Below, in pieces: positions 1-6,256 of a stretch of 12,048 bases of DNA (within the stretch, counting starts at the first letter, position 1; each line of letters begins with the position of its first letter). The stretch is from an uncultured Clostridia bacterium (GTDB taxonomy: Bacteria; Bacillota; Clostridia; Oscillospirales; Ruminococcaceae), in NCBI GenBank assembly GCA_937901465.1, contig CALGTU010000217.1, positions 1 to 12,048 on the forward strand. Direction: 5' to 3'. The notes beneath the pieces are model-generated. The model saw only the letters and a list, made by a program, of their open reading frames with translations. It had not been told where the DNA came from and did not search any database. The position numbers and the translations under genes were made by a program.

Positions 1-148
1 TAAGTTCCATACGGTTATTGGTAGTCTGTTCCTCTCCGCCTGAAAGTTCTTTTATATGTTCTCCGTATTTAAGAATAGCACCATATCCGCCGGGACCGGG
101 ATTTCCTGAACAAGCACCGTCGGTAAAAATTTCAACTCTTTTTTTCAT
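1..148 (-). CDS. rnhA: Ribonuclease HI, N-terminal part (truncated by window edge)
   Basis: This is the first 49 residues of RNase HI, which cleaves the RNA strand of RNA-DNA hybrids, for example R-loops and primer RNA. The translation begins [20 protein letters not shown] and continues through GGYGAIL to TTNNRMEL at the window edge. Seen directly: Asp10 of the FTDG motif and Glu48 of NRMEL. These match in number and context two of the four carboxylates that bind the catalytic metals in E. coli RNase HI (Asp10, Glu48). The family is usually about 150 residues, so roughly a third is visible; the other two catalytic Asp residues lie outside. The ATG is fixed by an AAGGAG ribosome site at 155-160, with 6 bases between. 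A long hairpin sits just upstream at 177-213. The assignment is secure. Confidence 0.95.
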   Translation of the reverse strand, partial: MKKRVEIFTDGACSGNPGPGGYGAILKYGEHIKELSGGEEQTTNNRMEL

Positions 149-176
149 AATATTCTCCTTGATTATAGCACATAAA

Positions 177-213
177 ACCTAAAAGCCCTGCTGTTATGCA
201 AGGCTTTTTAGGT
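177..213 (-). terminator. Stem-loop upstream of rnhA, terminator-like
   Basis: A 15-pair stem (ACCTAAAA-GCCCTGC arm against GCAAGGC-TTTTTAGGT arm, one bulged base) closes a 6-base loop. One position (188/201) pairs as G-U only in minus-strand RNA and is a C/A mismatch in plus-strand RNA, so the fold suits leftward transcription. It is followed leftward by a T-rich stretch (TTTTATG). No protein gene ends just upstream, so it would terminate or attenuate transcription entering from the tRNA side before rnhA. It could instead be a leader hairpin of rnhA. Confidence 0.5.
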
Positions 214-473
214 GTTATGAAAATTATTGAGAGAGTAATAGGGTAACAATGAAAAATAATTAGCTAAGTTACAAATATAACTTAATCTACTAAGATTATA
301 ACAGATTATGCTGATTGCCGTCAATGCACATACCACAAGAAAAACACTTTTAAATTTTATATATTATGTCTTTTGTTAATGTTATCGAAATTATAAAGAC
401 ATATTTTATTAACATTCAAATATGTATTTGTCAAAATATTTTATTTGCAAGTGGTTGCTAGGACTACGCATGT
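214..473. other. AT-rich intergenic region without a recognised gene
   Basis: No convincing protein gene is seen in either strand. The stretch is very AT-rich. It contains a minus-strand TTGACA hexamer at 429-434 with a weak -10 candidate (TAATAA, 406-411, spacing 17). It also has a loose inverted repeat built on GTTAAT/ATTAAC around 374-414. If the promoter is real, a leftward transcript would run into the 177-213 hairpin and rnhA. The evidence for this is weak. Confidence 0.4.
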
Positions 474-508
474 CAAAAAAATAAAGCCGTCGGATTTCTC
501 CAACGGCT
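474..508 (-). terminator. Rho-independent terminator of the tRNA-Gln gene
   Basis: In leftward RNA the arms AGCCGTTGG and CCGACGGCT form a 9-pair stem (including one U-G pair) around a 6-base loop. They are followed directly by a T-rich run read from 484 to 474. It lies 26 bases past the 3' end of the tRNA. On the plus strand one pair becomes a C/A mismatch, so the leftward direction is favoured. Confidence 0.85.
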
Positions 509-534
509 TATTTTCGGCTTTTTTCAGCCTTTTC

Positions 535-610
535 TGGCTGGGGTGCTAGGATTCGAACCTAGGGAATGGTAGAGTCAGAGTCTACTGCCTTACCGCTTGG
601 CGACACCCCA
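535..610 (-). tRNA. tRNA-Gln (anticodon CTG), with encoded CCA
   Basis: The 76-base minus-strand sequence folds as a complete cloverleaf. The acceptor stem TGGGGTG pairs with CACCCCA. The anticodon stem GTAGA/TCTAC holds the loop CTCTGAC, giving anticodon CTG, which reads CAG glutamine codons. The T arm contains GGTTCGAATCC, the discriminator base is G, and CCA is encoded at 535-537. The U1-A72 start and overall sequence resemble E. coli tRNA-Gln. It has its own consensus promoter and terminator, so it appears to be a single-gene tRNA unit. Confidence 0.97.
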
Positions 611-632
611 ATGTTTTTTTGTCAACATTAAG

Positions 633-661
633 ATTATACACCAAGAGAAAATGTTTGTCAA
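633..661 (-). promoter_or_regulatory. Consensus sigma-A promoter of tRNA-Gln
   Basis: The -35 box TTGACA (656-661) and -10 box TATAAT (633-638) are both perfect matches, with exactly 17 bases between. The -10 box ends 22 bases before the first base of the mature tRNA, so the precursor would have a leader of about 15 bases. That leader can form a small hairpin (ATGTT at 624-628 against AACAT at 611-615). Confidence 0.92.
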
Positions 662-679
662 TACCTTTTTTTAAAAAAA

Positions 680-1453
680 TCAAAAAAGTGATATAAGAAA
701 TGCAATTATCGTTATAAGAAAAACAACCGAAAAGACCGTTCCTATCGTTAAGAGCACCTTTTTTATGCGGTTATGACGAACTATCGCTTTTAAAATTTCA
801 GGTGCTGATTGAAATCTTTTTTCAGGTTCACAATTAGCACATTTTTCGTATATTTTCTTTATATATCCGTCATATCCTGTTATTTCAGACGCTCTCTGAA
901 GTGTTACACCAAGAGAATAGATATCAGTTCTGAAATCGTGGTCTTTTGCGATAAACTGTTCGGGTGCTGCGTAACCCATTGTTCCGAAATAATTCTTGCT
1001 GTCATCACCGACAAGTCTTGAAACGCCGAAATCAATGAGTTTAAGACTTCCATCAGGGCAGATTATTATATTTGCGGGTTTTATATCACCATGAACAATT
1101 CCGTTTTTATGAAGTATTCCTATTGCATATACAAGCCATACAGCGAGCCTCGGAATATCACTTTCGGGAAATTTATCGTTTTCAAGAAGATGCAGAAGTG
1201 TATCCCCTTCAATATATTCATCTATCGTTGTTGTTTTTCCACCATTCTGCATAATGACATAGGTTTTAGCAAAATTATCGCTGTCTGCCTCACGGAGTTT
1301 TTCGAACAAGGCAGATTTATCGCAGTTATATTCTCTTTTAACATATTTTTTACCATCGGCTGAATTTCTGACAAGAGTAACCTTGCAGAGTTCTGATGAA
1401 GAAAGCTCTTCTATTATTTCAAGTTCGCCCGATGTATAATATTTTTCAGACAA
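680..1453 (-). CDS. Membrane-anchored bacterial Ser/Thr protein kinase (non-RD, Hanks type)
   Basis: A Hanks-type kinase of 257 residues, transferring ATP phosphate to Ser/Thr on unknown targets. Seen directly (TTG-start numbering): likely ATP-binding Lys in YVKR (about 39), catalytic loop HGDIKPAN (121-128), DFG (141-143), GYAAPEQ (160-166) and a conserved Arg in KRFQ (213). The glycine-rich loop is degenerate (ELSSSELCKV). The catalytic loop is HGD rather than HRD, so it is a non-RD kinase, and such kinases usually do not depend on activation-loop phosphorylation. About 24 hydrophobic residues at the extreme C terminus form one membrane segment with almost nothing beyond, so there is no PASTA or other outer sensor. 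Start: an in-frame GTG at 1462 abuts the ribosome site, while TTG at 1453 lies 8 bases from AGG and is preferred. No terminator hairpin follows; the tRNA-Gln promoter begins 18 bases after the stop. Target and signal are unknown. Confidence 0.88.
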   Translation of the reverse strand: MSEKYYTSGELEIIEELSSSELCKVTLVRNSADGKKYVKREYNCDKSALFEKLREADSDNFAKTYVIMQNGGKTTTIDEYIEGDTLLHLLENDKFPESDIPRLAVWLVYAIGILHKNGIVHGDIKPANIIICPDGSLKLIDFGVSRLVGDDSKNYFGTMGYAAPEQFIAKDHDFRTDIYSLGVTLQRASEITGYDGYIKKIYEKCANCEPEKRFQSAPEILKAIVRHNRIKKVLLTIGTVFSVVFLITIIAFLISLF

Positions 1454-1457
1454 CTCT

Positions 1458-1464
1458 ATCACCT
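1458..1464 (-). promoter_or_regulatory. Ribosome site supporting a TTG start for the kinase
   Basis: The sequence AGGTGAT matches the complement of the 16S 3' end. It lies 4 bases from the TTG at 1451-1453, that is, 8 bases from its AGG core. The upstream GTG (1460-1462) overlaps this site and could not use it. Confidence 0.6.
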
Positions 1465-1483
1465 TTTCAAACTTTGTAATATT

Positions 1484-1512
1484 ATCATATCATATTATAT
1501 AAATAATTTCAA
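1484..1512 (-). promoter_or_regulatory. Promoter of the kinase gene
   Basis: The -35 box TTGAAA (1507-1512) and -10 box TATGAT (1484-1489) are separated by 17 bases. The -10 ends 30 bases before the preferred TTG start. A nearby TATAAT (1494-1499) has no good -35 at normal spacing, so this pair is favoured. Confidence 0.6.
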
Positions 1513-1544
1513 TGAAAATTGGGCATTATTCAGAAAATAAGTTA

Positions 1545-1573
1545 TTGATATTTCAACATACATATGATATACT
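1545..1573 (+). promoter_or_regulatory. Promoter of the phosphodiesterase-muramidase operon
   Basis: The -35 box TTGATA (1545-1550) and -10 box TATACT (1568-1573) have a 17-base spacer. Transcription would begin near 1580, leaving a leader of about 50 bases before the ATG at 1632. It is back to back with the kinase promoter; their -35 boxes are 32 bases apart. Confidence 0.75.
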
Positions 1574-1631
1574 AAAATTAGGTATTAATAGATATTTATA
1601 ACACATCTTAAAAATCAGGGAGGTGGCGAAA

Positions 1632-3290
1632 ATGGCCGCATCGTTCGACTTTAATAAAAACGAACTTATTGAAGCGGTTTCACGCCGCACAAACGACTAT
1701 GTCGTCATACATGATTTTTCAACAGGTCTCACAAAAATTCCCGAAGAGATGAAAAACACTTTCGGTTTTTCAACAGACACTCCTAAAGGCTTTTTCGAAA
1801 CCTGGATGAAACTTATGCACGATGAAGACATCGAAAACATAAATATATCCTCAAACAACATCAAGAGAGGAATTTCAGACGCTCACGATGTTGAATACAG
1901 AGTAAGGGATAAGGTTGGCGGCTGGGTTCATTTCAGAGAAAGAGGAGAAGTTATCCGTGACGGAATGGGTAAACCCTCACTCTATTTCGGGACAATCTCT
2001 AACATAGGAAGAAAAGACCATATCGACAGCATTACAGGTCTTCCTAAAAAGAGAGAATTTGAAAGCCGTATAAAACTCTGTATTGCCGAAAAGAAACAGT
2101 TCGGAATTATGATACTCAACATCGATAATTTCAAGAACATCAACGCTCTTTACGGAAGAGATTTCGGAGATATGGCTCTGCGTTCCATCGGTCAGGCTAT
2201 CGTTAAATGTCTGCCCAACAAATGTTCTGCTTATCGTCTTGACAGTGACGAATTCGGAATTATTTTTATCGACGCGCTGAAATCAGATATAAAACAGGTT
2301 TTCACAAACATAAACAACAGAACATCTGACCAGCACGAATACAACGGTCATAAATACTACTGCACAGTTTCTGCGGGTTGCTGCAAATACAACGAAGAAA
2401 ACTCAGGCAGTTTTGATATGCTTGTTGCAAACTCACACAGTGCTCTCGATATCGCCAAGGCGAAGGGTAAGGCCAGAGTTATTTTCCACGACCCCAAACT
2501 CACAGAAATCCGTTCGAGAGAACTTCATCTGACAGAGCTTTTACATGACAGCATAAAACAGAATTTCAAGGGATTTGAAGTTCATTGTCAGCCTCAGGTT
2601 TATGCCGACAGCGGTTTTATTAAAGGCGGAGAAGCTCTTCTTCGTTGGAAATGTGATGAATACGGCCCTGTATCCCCTGTTGAATTCATACCTATTCTTG
2701 AAAAAACAGGTATGATTGCTCCCGTCGGAAAATGGGTATTCGATGAATCTGTAAGAATCTGTGCTAAGTGTATAAAATATAATCCTGATTTCAAAATGAG
2801 CATAAACGTTTCTTATGTTCAGCTTCTTGACGATTCGTTCCTTTCTTTCATCGATAAGTCAATGCACAGACATGGAGTTCTCGCGAAGAACATAATTGTT
2901 GAATTTACAGAAAGCTGTTTCATCGAAGAAAGAGGAATTGTTTTTGAAGCCTTTGAAAACATCAGAAAAAAAGGCATCAAAATCGCTATGGACGATTTTG
3001 GAACAGGTTATTCTTCTCTCGAAGTTTTGAAGGAAGTTCCCGCTGATATAGTTAAAATCGACAGGGCTTTCGTTAAAAATATAAGGACAAGCAATTTTGA
3101 CAGAACATTCATCAAATTCGTTGTTGAACTCTGTCATGATGTTGGCATAGAAGTGTGCCTTGAAGGTGTTGAAAGAGAAGAAGAATACAAGATTGTTCTT
3201 CCCATGAGAATAGATTTTATCCAGGGGTATCTTTTCGGAAAGCCTCTCGATGAAAACACATTTTCTGAAAAATTCCTGAATGTAAGCTAA
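1632..3290 (+). CDS. PAS-GGDEF-EAL protein, probable c-di-GMP phosphodiesterase
   Basis: A 552-residue cytoplasmic signalling protein. Residues about 15-128 look like a PAS fold with a C-terminal PAC-like stretch (EYRVRDKVGGWVHFRERGEV). A GGDEF domain follows (about 130-287), but its active-site motif is DSDEF (204-208), which lacks the two glycines that hold GTP, so cyclase activity is doubtful. The EAL domain (about 300-545) keeps the catalytic signature: EALLRW (334-339), NVSYVQL, EFTES, DDFGTGYSS (454-462), KIDRAF (475-480), EGVE (511-514) and QGY (531-533). The expected reaction is hydrolysis of c-di-GMP to pGpG, with the degenerate GGDEF perhaps acting as a GTP sensor as in known composite proteins. 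No membrane segment is seen. The ATG at 1632 is chosen because AGGGAGG (1617-1623) lies 8 bases upstream; an in-frame GTG at 1623 overlaps that site. The stop codon is part of the next gene's ribosome site, so the two are co-expressed. Confidence 0.93.
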   Translation: MAASFDFNKNELIEAVSRRTNDYVVIHDFSTGLTKIPEEMKNTFGFSTDTPKGFFETWMKLMHDEDIENINISSNNIKRGISDAHDVEYRVRDKVGGWVHFRERGEVIRDGMGKPSLYFGTISNIGRKDHIDSITGLPKKREFESRIKLCIAEKKQFGIMILNIDNFKNINALYGRDFGDMALRSIGQAIVKCLPNKCSAYRLDSDEFGIIFIDALKSDIKQVFTNINNRTSDQHEYNGHKYYCTVSAGCCKYNEENSGSFDMLVANSHSALDIAKAKGKARVIFHDPKLTEIRSRELHLTELLHDSIKQNFKGFEVHCQPQVYADSGFIKGGEALLRWKCDEYGPVSPVEFIPILEKTGMIAPVGKWVFDESVRICAKCIKYNPDFKMSINVSYVQLLDDSFLSFIDKSMHRHGVLAKNIIVEFTESCFIEERGIVFEAFENIRKKGIKIAMDDFGTGYSSLEVLKEVPADIVKIDRAFVKNIRTSNFDRTFIKFVVELCHDVGIEVCLEGVEREEEYKIVLPMRIDFIQGYLFGKPLDENTFSEKFLNVS

Positions 3291-3300
3291 GGAGAATACT

Positions 3301-4314
3301 ATGCCCGATAATTTTGAAAACGATATTTTTGACGAAATCGAGCAGGTGTTTGAAAAAGAAGACAGACACACAAGGATAATTGTAATCCTCTGTATTGTTC
3401 TTGTTATAGCTGTTATTGTCGCTGTTGTTCTCGGCGTGTTCTATTATAAAGAACATAACAAAGTTATATATACTTCAGCCGAAATAGCAACTTTAGAAGA
3501 AGAAAACGAAGCTATCATAAAAGCGAAAGACCGTTCGCCTGTTCCTATAAGCGACAACAGATTTTATTTTAAGGATGGACTTCTGGGTGAAGCATGGCTT
3601 CCTGTTCTTGAAAATGTTCCTAAAAACGAACTTGACGGAATGTCTTTTGAAACAGATGAAAAAGGCAGAATTTATTATGCCGAGAATGGAGAGAAAATCA
3701 CAAAATTCGGTATAGATGTTTCTGCTCATCAGCATGATATCGACTGGGAAAAAGTAAAAGCCGACGGTGTTGAATTTGTTATGATAAGAATAGGCAACCG
3801 CGGATACGAAACAGGAAATATATCGTTTGACAAAAAATTCAGAGACAACATAAGAGGCGCTAAAGCAGCAGGTCTTCCCGTGGGCGTTTATTTCTTCTCT
3901 CAGGCTATATCACTTGAAGAAGCAGTTGAAGAGGCTGAATTCGTAATCGAAATGCTTGACGGTGAAGAACTTACATATCCCGTTGTTTATGACTGGGAAA
4001 TCATAGGAACAGATCCCGCAAGAACAGATACGGTTTCTGCCGAAACAGTCAGCGATTGTGCGGTTGTTTTCTGTGAGATGATGAAAAACGAAGGCTATAA
4101 GCCTATGGTTTATATGTCAAGAAGAATGGGATATTTCAAGTTTGATTTATCAAGACTTACAGAATATGATATCTGGCTCGCCGAATACGGTGATGTTCCT
4201 ACGATGTTCTATCAGTTTGATATGTGGCAGTATTCCTGCACAGGAACTATCGACGGAATAGAAGGCGATGTCGATATGAACATATGCTTTAAGGATTATT
4301 CAACAGAAGAATAA
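3301..4314 (+). CDS. Membrane-anchored GH25 family muramidase (lysozyme)
   Basis: A 337-residue cell-wall hydrolase of glycoside hydrolase family 25, which cuts the MurNAc-GlcNAc bond in peptidoglycan. Residues 1-24 are acidic and cytoplasmic, 25-48 form one membrane segment, and about 50-76 is a short charged, helix-prone stem. The GH25 domain runs from about 135: FGIDVSAHQHDIDWEKVK (136-153), FVMIRIGNRGY, VGVYFFSQA (194-202), YPVVYDWEI (226-234) with the D-x-E pair Asp231/Glu233, and a C-terminal MWQYS...GDVDMNICF block. Asp139, Asp231 and Glu233 fit the family's catalytic residues. The enzyme would face outward and stay tethered, as expected for wall remodelling rather than a secreted lysin. 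It lies 10 bases after the EAL gene, with ribosome site TAAGGAG (3288-3294) overlapping that gene's stop. This suggests coordinated expression with c-di-GMP breakdown, which is inference. Confidence 0.93.
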   Translation: MPDNFENDIFDEIEQVFEKEDRHTRIIVILCIVLVIAVIVAVVLGVFYYKEHNKVIYTSAEIATLEEENEAIIKAKDRSPVPISDNRFYFKDGLLGEAWLPVLENVPKNELDGMSFETDEKGRIYYAENGEKITKFGIDVSAHQHDIDWEKVKADGVEFVMIRIGNRGYETGNISFDKKFRDNIRGAKAAGLPVGVYFFSQAISLEEAVEEAEFVIEMLDGEELTYPVVYDWEIIGTDPARTDTVSAETVSDCAVVFCEMMKNEGYKPMVYMSRRMGYFKFDLSRLTEYDIWLAEYGDVPTMFYQFDMWQYSCTGTIDGIEGDVDMNICFKDYSTEE

Positions 4315-4319
4315 AATAA

Positions 4320-4349
4320 ACTCGGTAACAGAATCGTTACCGAGTTTTT
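4320..4349. terminator. Bidirectional terminator between the GH25 and PfkB-like genes
   Basis: A perfect 10-pair stem (ACTCGGTAAC / GTTACCGAGT) has a 6-base loop. On the plus strand it is followed by TTTTTATTTTT. On the minus strand it is followed by a T-rich run just past the PfkB-like stop. It serves both convergent genes. Confidence 0.92.
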
Positions 4350-4357
4350 ATTTTTAT

Positions 4358-5257
4358 TTACATAAGTGCACGGACATTTTCAGCTGTTGCTATGCCCTCT
4401 GTAAAAGCAGTTGCGTTAGAAGCAGCAAGTCCCATATTGAAAGCGTAGTAAAGGTCGCCCTCGCTATCTAAATATCCTGCGATAAACCCTGCCGCAAGGC
4501 TTTCTCTCGCTCCTACTGTGTTTACAACGTTGCCCTTTGGTGCGGGAGAATGGAATGCTTTTCCGTCCTTTGAAACAAGAACTGTTCCTTCTGCACCGAG
4601 ATAAACAATAACATTCTGTGCTCCTTCTTCAACAAGTTTTCCCGCATACCATGCCGCCGATGAAGCATCTTTTAAAGTTGTTTCAAAATACTTTTCTATT
4701 CCCTGTTTATCTGTTCTTACGAGAAAAGGGTTGTATTCAAGAAAATCCTTAAAACAATCATTTTCGGTATCAACAACTATATCTATTTCTCTGTCGCCGA
4801 AAGTTTTTAGGATATCGGTGTAATAATCTTCGGGAAATCCCGAAGGAATTTTACCTGTTAAGATAAGAGTATCACCCTTTGTTAAGAAATCAAGCTTTCC
4901 GTAAAGATGTTCTATATCTTTTTTGGTGACGCTTATTCCCTTTCCGATAAGGTTTGTTGGTTTAACACCGTCAAGCATGATATTCACGCAGTCAGAACCG
5001 CTTCCCTTTACCTTTACAAACCCTGTTGAGCAACCGCTTTCTGTGAGTGCTTCTTCAATAAAACGGCCAACATCATCAGGAACAAATCCTACTGTCATAT
5101 TCATATATCCGAGGTTTCCGAGCATAAGAGAAGTATATACTCCTCCGTCGCCTATAAACACTCTGGACTTTTCAATTTCCGTATCCTTGCCCTTTTCAAG
5201 ATTATTTACTCTTGTATAATAATTGACAACGGGGTATGGTATTACCGAATATATCAT
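4358..5257 (-). CDS. PfkB-family carbohydrate kinase homologue with altered active-site motifs
   Basis: A 299-residue protein of the ribokinase/PfkB superfamily, closest in layout to 1-phosphofructokinase and tagatose-6-phosphate kinase. Those enzymes phosphorylate sugars or sugar phosphates with ATP in the cytoplasm. Family features seen: the N-terminal block FIGDGGVYTSLMLGNLG (about 34-50), LTGKIPSGFP (about 135-144), a central DTEND, and the C-terminal stretch NTVGARESLAAGF (about 245-257). The last corresponds to the usual GAGDS-x2-AGF anion-hole and catalytic-base motif, but here reads GARES: Gly to Arg and catalytic Asp to Glu. The N-terminal GGKGxN-type block is also altered. It may be a weak kinase, have another acceptor, or be a non-catalytic relative, so no substrate or symbol is given. 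The ATG at 5257 is chosen because GGGAG (5266-5270) lies 8 bases upstream. A reading frame extends 15 codons further without a better site. It is monocistronic. Confidence 0.82.
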   Translation of the reverse strand: MIYSVIPYPVVNYYTRVNNLEKGKDTEIEKSRVFIGDGGVYTSLMLGNLGYMNMTVGFVPDDVGRFIEEALTESGCSTGFVKVKGSGSDCVNIMLDGVKPTNLIGKGISVTKKDIEHLYGKLDFLTKGDTLILTGKIPSGFPEDYYTDILKTFGDREIDIVVDTENDCFKDFLEYNPFLVRTDKQGIEKYFETTLKDASSAAWYAGKLVEEGAQNVIVYLGAEGTVLVSKDGKAFHSPAPKGNVVNTVGARESLAAGFIAGYLDSEGDLYYAFNMGLAASNATAFTEGIATAENVRALM

Positions 5258-5290
5258 TTTCTTCACTCCCGATGAAATTTTCTGTAATTG

Positions 5291-5319
5291 ATTGTAACAC
5301 AAAATACCGCATTTGTAAA
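5291..5319 (-). promoter_or_regulatory. Promoter of the PfkB-like gene
   Basis: The -35 box TTTACA (5314-5319) and -10 box TACAAT (5291-5296) are separated by 17 bases. The -10 ends 33 bases before the ATG. Confidence 0.72.
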
Positions 5320-5330
5320 TAGTTTATTCC

Positions 5331-5365
5331 TTGACTTTGACCTCATTTTATGATAGATTTATATC
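5331..5365 (+). promoter_or_regulatory. Promoter region of the mrp gene (two overlapping candidates)
   Basis: TTGACT (5331-5336) pairs with TAGATT (5354-5359), and TTGACC (5337-5342) pairs with TATATC (5360-5365). Both have 17-base spacers and are offset by 6 bases. Either gives a short leader that contains the palindrome at 5369-5383. Confidence 0.6.
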
Positions 5366-5368
5366 AGA

Positions 5369-5393
5369 GGGAGAAGTTCTCCCGTATTTTTTT
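5369..5393 (+). promoter_or_regulatory. Palindrome plus T-run in the mrp leader (attenuator-like or operator)
   Basis: GGGAGAAGTTCTCCC is a 15-base near-perfect palindrome. As RNA it can form a 5-pair stem with a 5-base loop. A run of seven T (5387-5393) follows 3 bases later and directly abuts the ribosome site GGAGG (5394-5398). The layout resembles a small intrinsic terminator or attenuator, or a repressor operator at +1. Which one cannot be decided from sequence. Confidence 0.45.
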
Positions 5394-5407
5394 GGAGGTA
5401 GAATATT

Positions 5408-6217
5408 ATGGGTTGCAGTCATAACTGTTCCGAATGTTCATCTAAATGTTCGGAAGAAAGTCTTATAAAAGAAACAAATAAGCAATCAAAAGTAAAAAAA
5501 GTCATAGGAATTGTCAGCGGTAAAGGCGGAGTAGGAAAATCTCTCGTTACTTCTATGATGGCCGTTTCTATGCAGAGAAAAGGCTATAAAACAGCTATTC
5601 TCGACGCTGATATAACAGGTCCTTCAATTCCTGAAGCTTTCGGTATTCACGAAAGAGCAGACGGAAGCGAAGAAGGCATTATCCCCTGCGTTTCAAAAAT
5701 GGGAACAAAGCTTATGTCGGTAAATCTTCTTCTTGAAGATGAATCTGACCCTGTTGTATGGAGAGGTCCCGTTATCGCGGGAACAGTTTTACAGTTCTGG
5801 ACAGACACAATCTGGGGCGATGTTGACTTTATGTTCGTTGATATGCCTCCCGGAACAGGCGATGTTCCGCTTACTGTTTTCCAGTCACTCCCCGTTGACG
5901 GAATAATCGTTGTTACTTCTCCGCAGGAACTTGTTTCAATGATTGTAGGAAAAGCTGTTAAAATGGCAAAGATGATGAATGTTCCTGTTATCGGAATAGT
6001 TGAAAACATGTCTTATTTTGAGTGTCCCGATTGTAAGGGGAAACACAACATTTTCGGTGAAAGCAACATTGAAGCTTTAGCTGCGGAATATGAAATCCAT
6101 TCGGTTTCAAAAATTCCTATGAACCCTGCTCTTGCAAAGGCTTGCGATAAGGGTGCTATCGAACTTTTCGACGGCAACTGGCTTGATGACCTTGCTGATA
6201 AAGTCGAAAATATATAA
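5408..6217 (+). CDS. mrp: Mrp/NBP35-type Fe-S cluster carrier ATPase
   Basis: A 269-residue P-loop NTPase of the Mrp/NBP35/ApbC group, cytoplasmic carriers that assemble or pass Fe-S clusters to target enzymes. Seen directly: an N-terminal cysteine cluster (Cys3, 7, 10, 14), as in NBP35-like members; a deviant Walker A SGKGGVGKS (37-45); the Switch I-like DADITGPSIP (66-75); VDMPPGTGD (144-152, Walker B region); and a C-terminal CPDC pair (Cys206, Cys209) that bridges a cluster in family dimers. Its length is normal for the short form without the DUF59 domain. The ATG follows GGAGG by 9 bases. It is monocistronic, with its own promoter and a strong terminator. Next to it on the other strand is the PfkB-like gene, with which it shares only the upstream region. 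The leader palindrome may mark regulation. The neighbouring radical SAM enzyme would need Fe-S clusters, but a specific link is only a guess. Confidence 0.94.
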   Translation: MGCSHNCSECSSKCSEESLIKETNKQSKVKKVIGIVSGKGGVGKSLVTSMMAVSMQRKGYKTAILDADITGPSIPEAFGIHERADGSEEGIIPCVSKMGTKLMSVNLLLEDESDPVVWRGPVIAGTVLQFWTDTIWGDVDFMFVDMPPGTGDVPLTVFQSLPVDGIIVVTSPQELVSMIVGKAVKMAKMMNVPVIGIVENMSYFECPDCKGKHNIFGESNIEALAAEYEIHSVSKIPMNPALAKACDKGAIELFDGNWLDDLADKVENI

Positions 6218-6223
6218 AAAACA

Positions 6224-6254
6224 AACTGTCGGAAAATCTTCCGACAGTTTTTAT
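6224..6254. terminator. Bidirectional terminator between mrp and the radical SAM gene
   Basis: An 11-pair stem (AACTGTCGGAA / TTCCGACAGTT) closes a 4-base loop and is followed by TTTATTTTT on the plus strand. On the minus strand it is followed by GTTTTTT. It lies between two convergent stop codons (6217 and 6257). Confidence 0.93.
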
Positions 6255-6256
6255 TT

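Noticed and set aside
162..167. Minus-strand TATAAT with extended TG just upstream of rnhA
   Set aside because: Transcription would begin inside the rnhA ribosome site (about 155), and there is no -35 box at normal spacing, so it is unlikely to drive rnhA.
509..534. Small AGCC/GGCT hairpin between tRNA and terminator
   Set aside because: It has only four pairs, too weak to call; probably just spacer.
1091..1363. 90-codon open frame on the plus strand inside the kinase gene
   Set aside because: It lies wholly antisense to a gene with clear kinase motifs and has no ribosome site or recognisable domain.
2859..3371. 170-codon minus-strand frame across the EAL/GH25 junction
   Set aside because: It is antisense to two strongly supported genes; its Phe/Ser/Asn-rich composition is what reading their opposite strand gives.
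4358..5257. Naming the PfkB-like gene fruK or lacC
   Set aside because: The active-site motif is altered and no phosphotransferase-system or tagatose gene is nearby, so substrate-specific naming is not supported.
5647..6009. 120-codon minus-strand frame inside mrp
   Set aside because: It is antisense to the Walker and MPPGTGD region of Mrp; a coding shadow.
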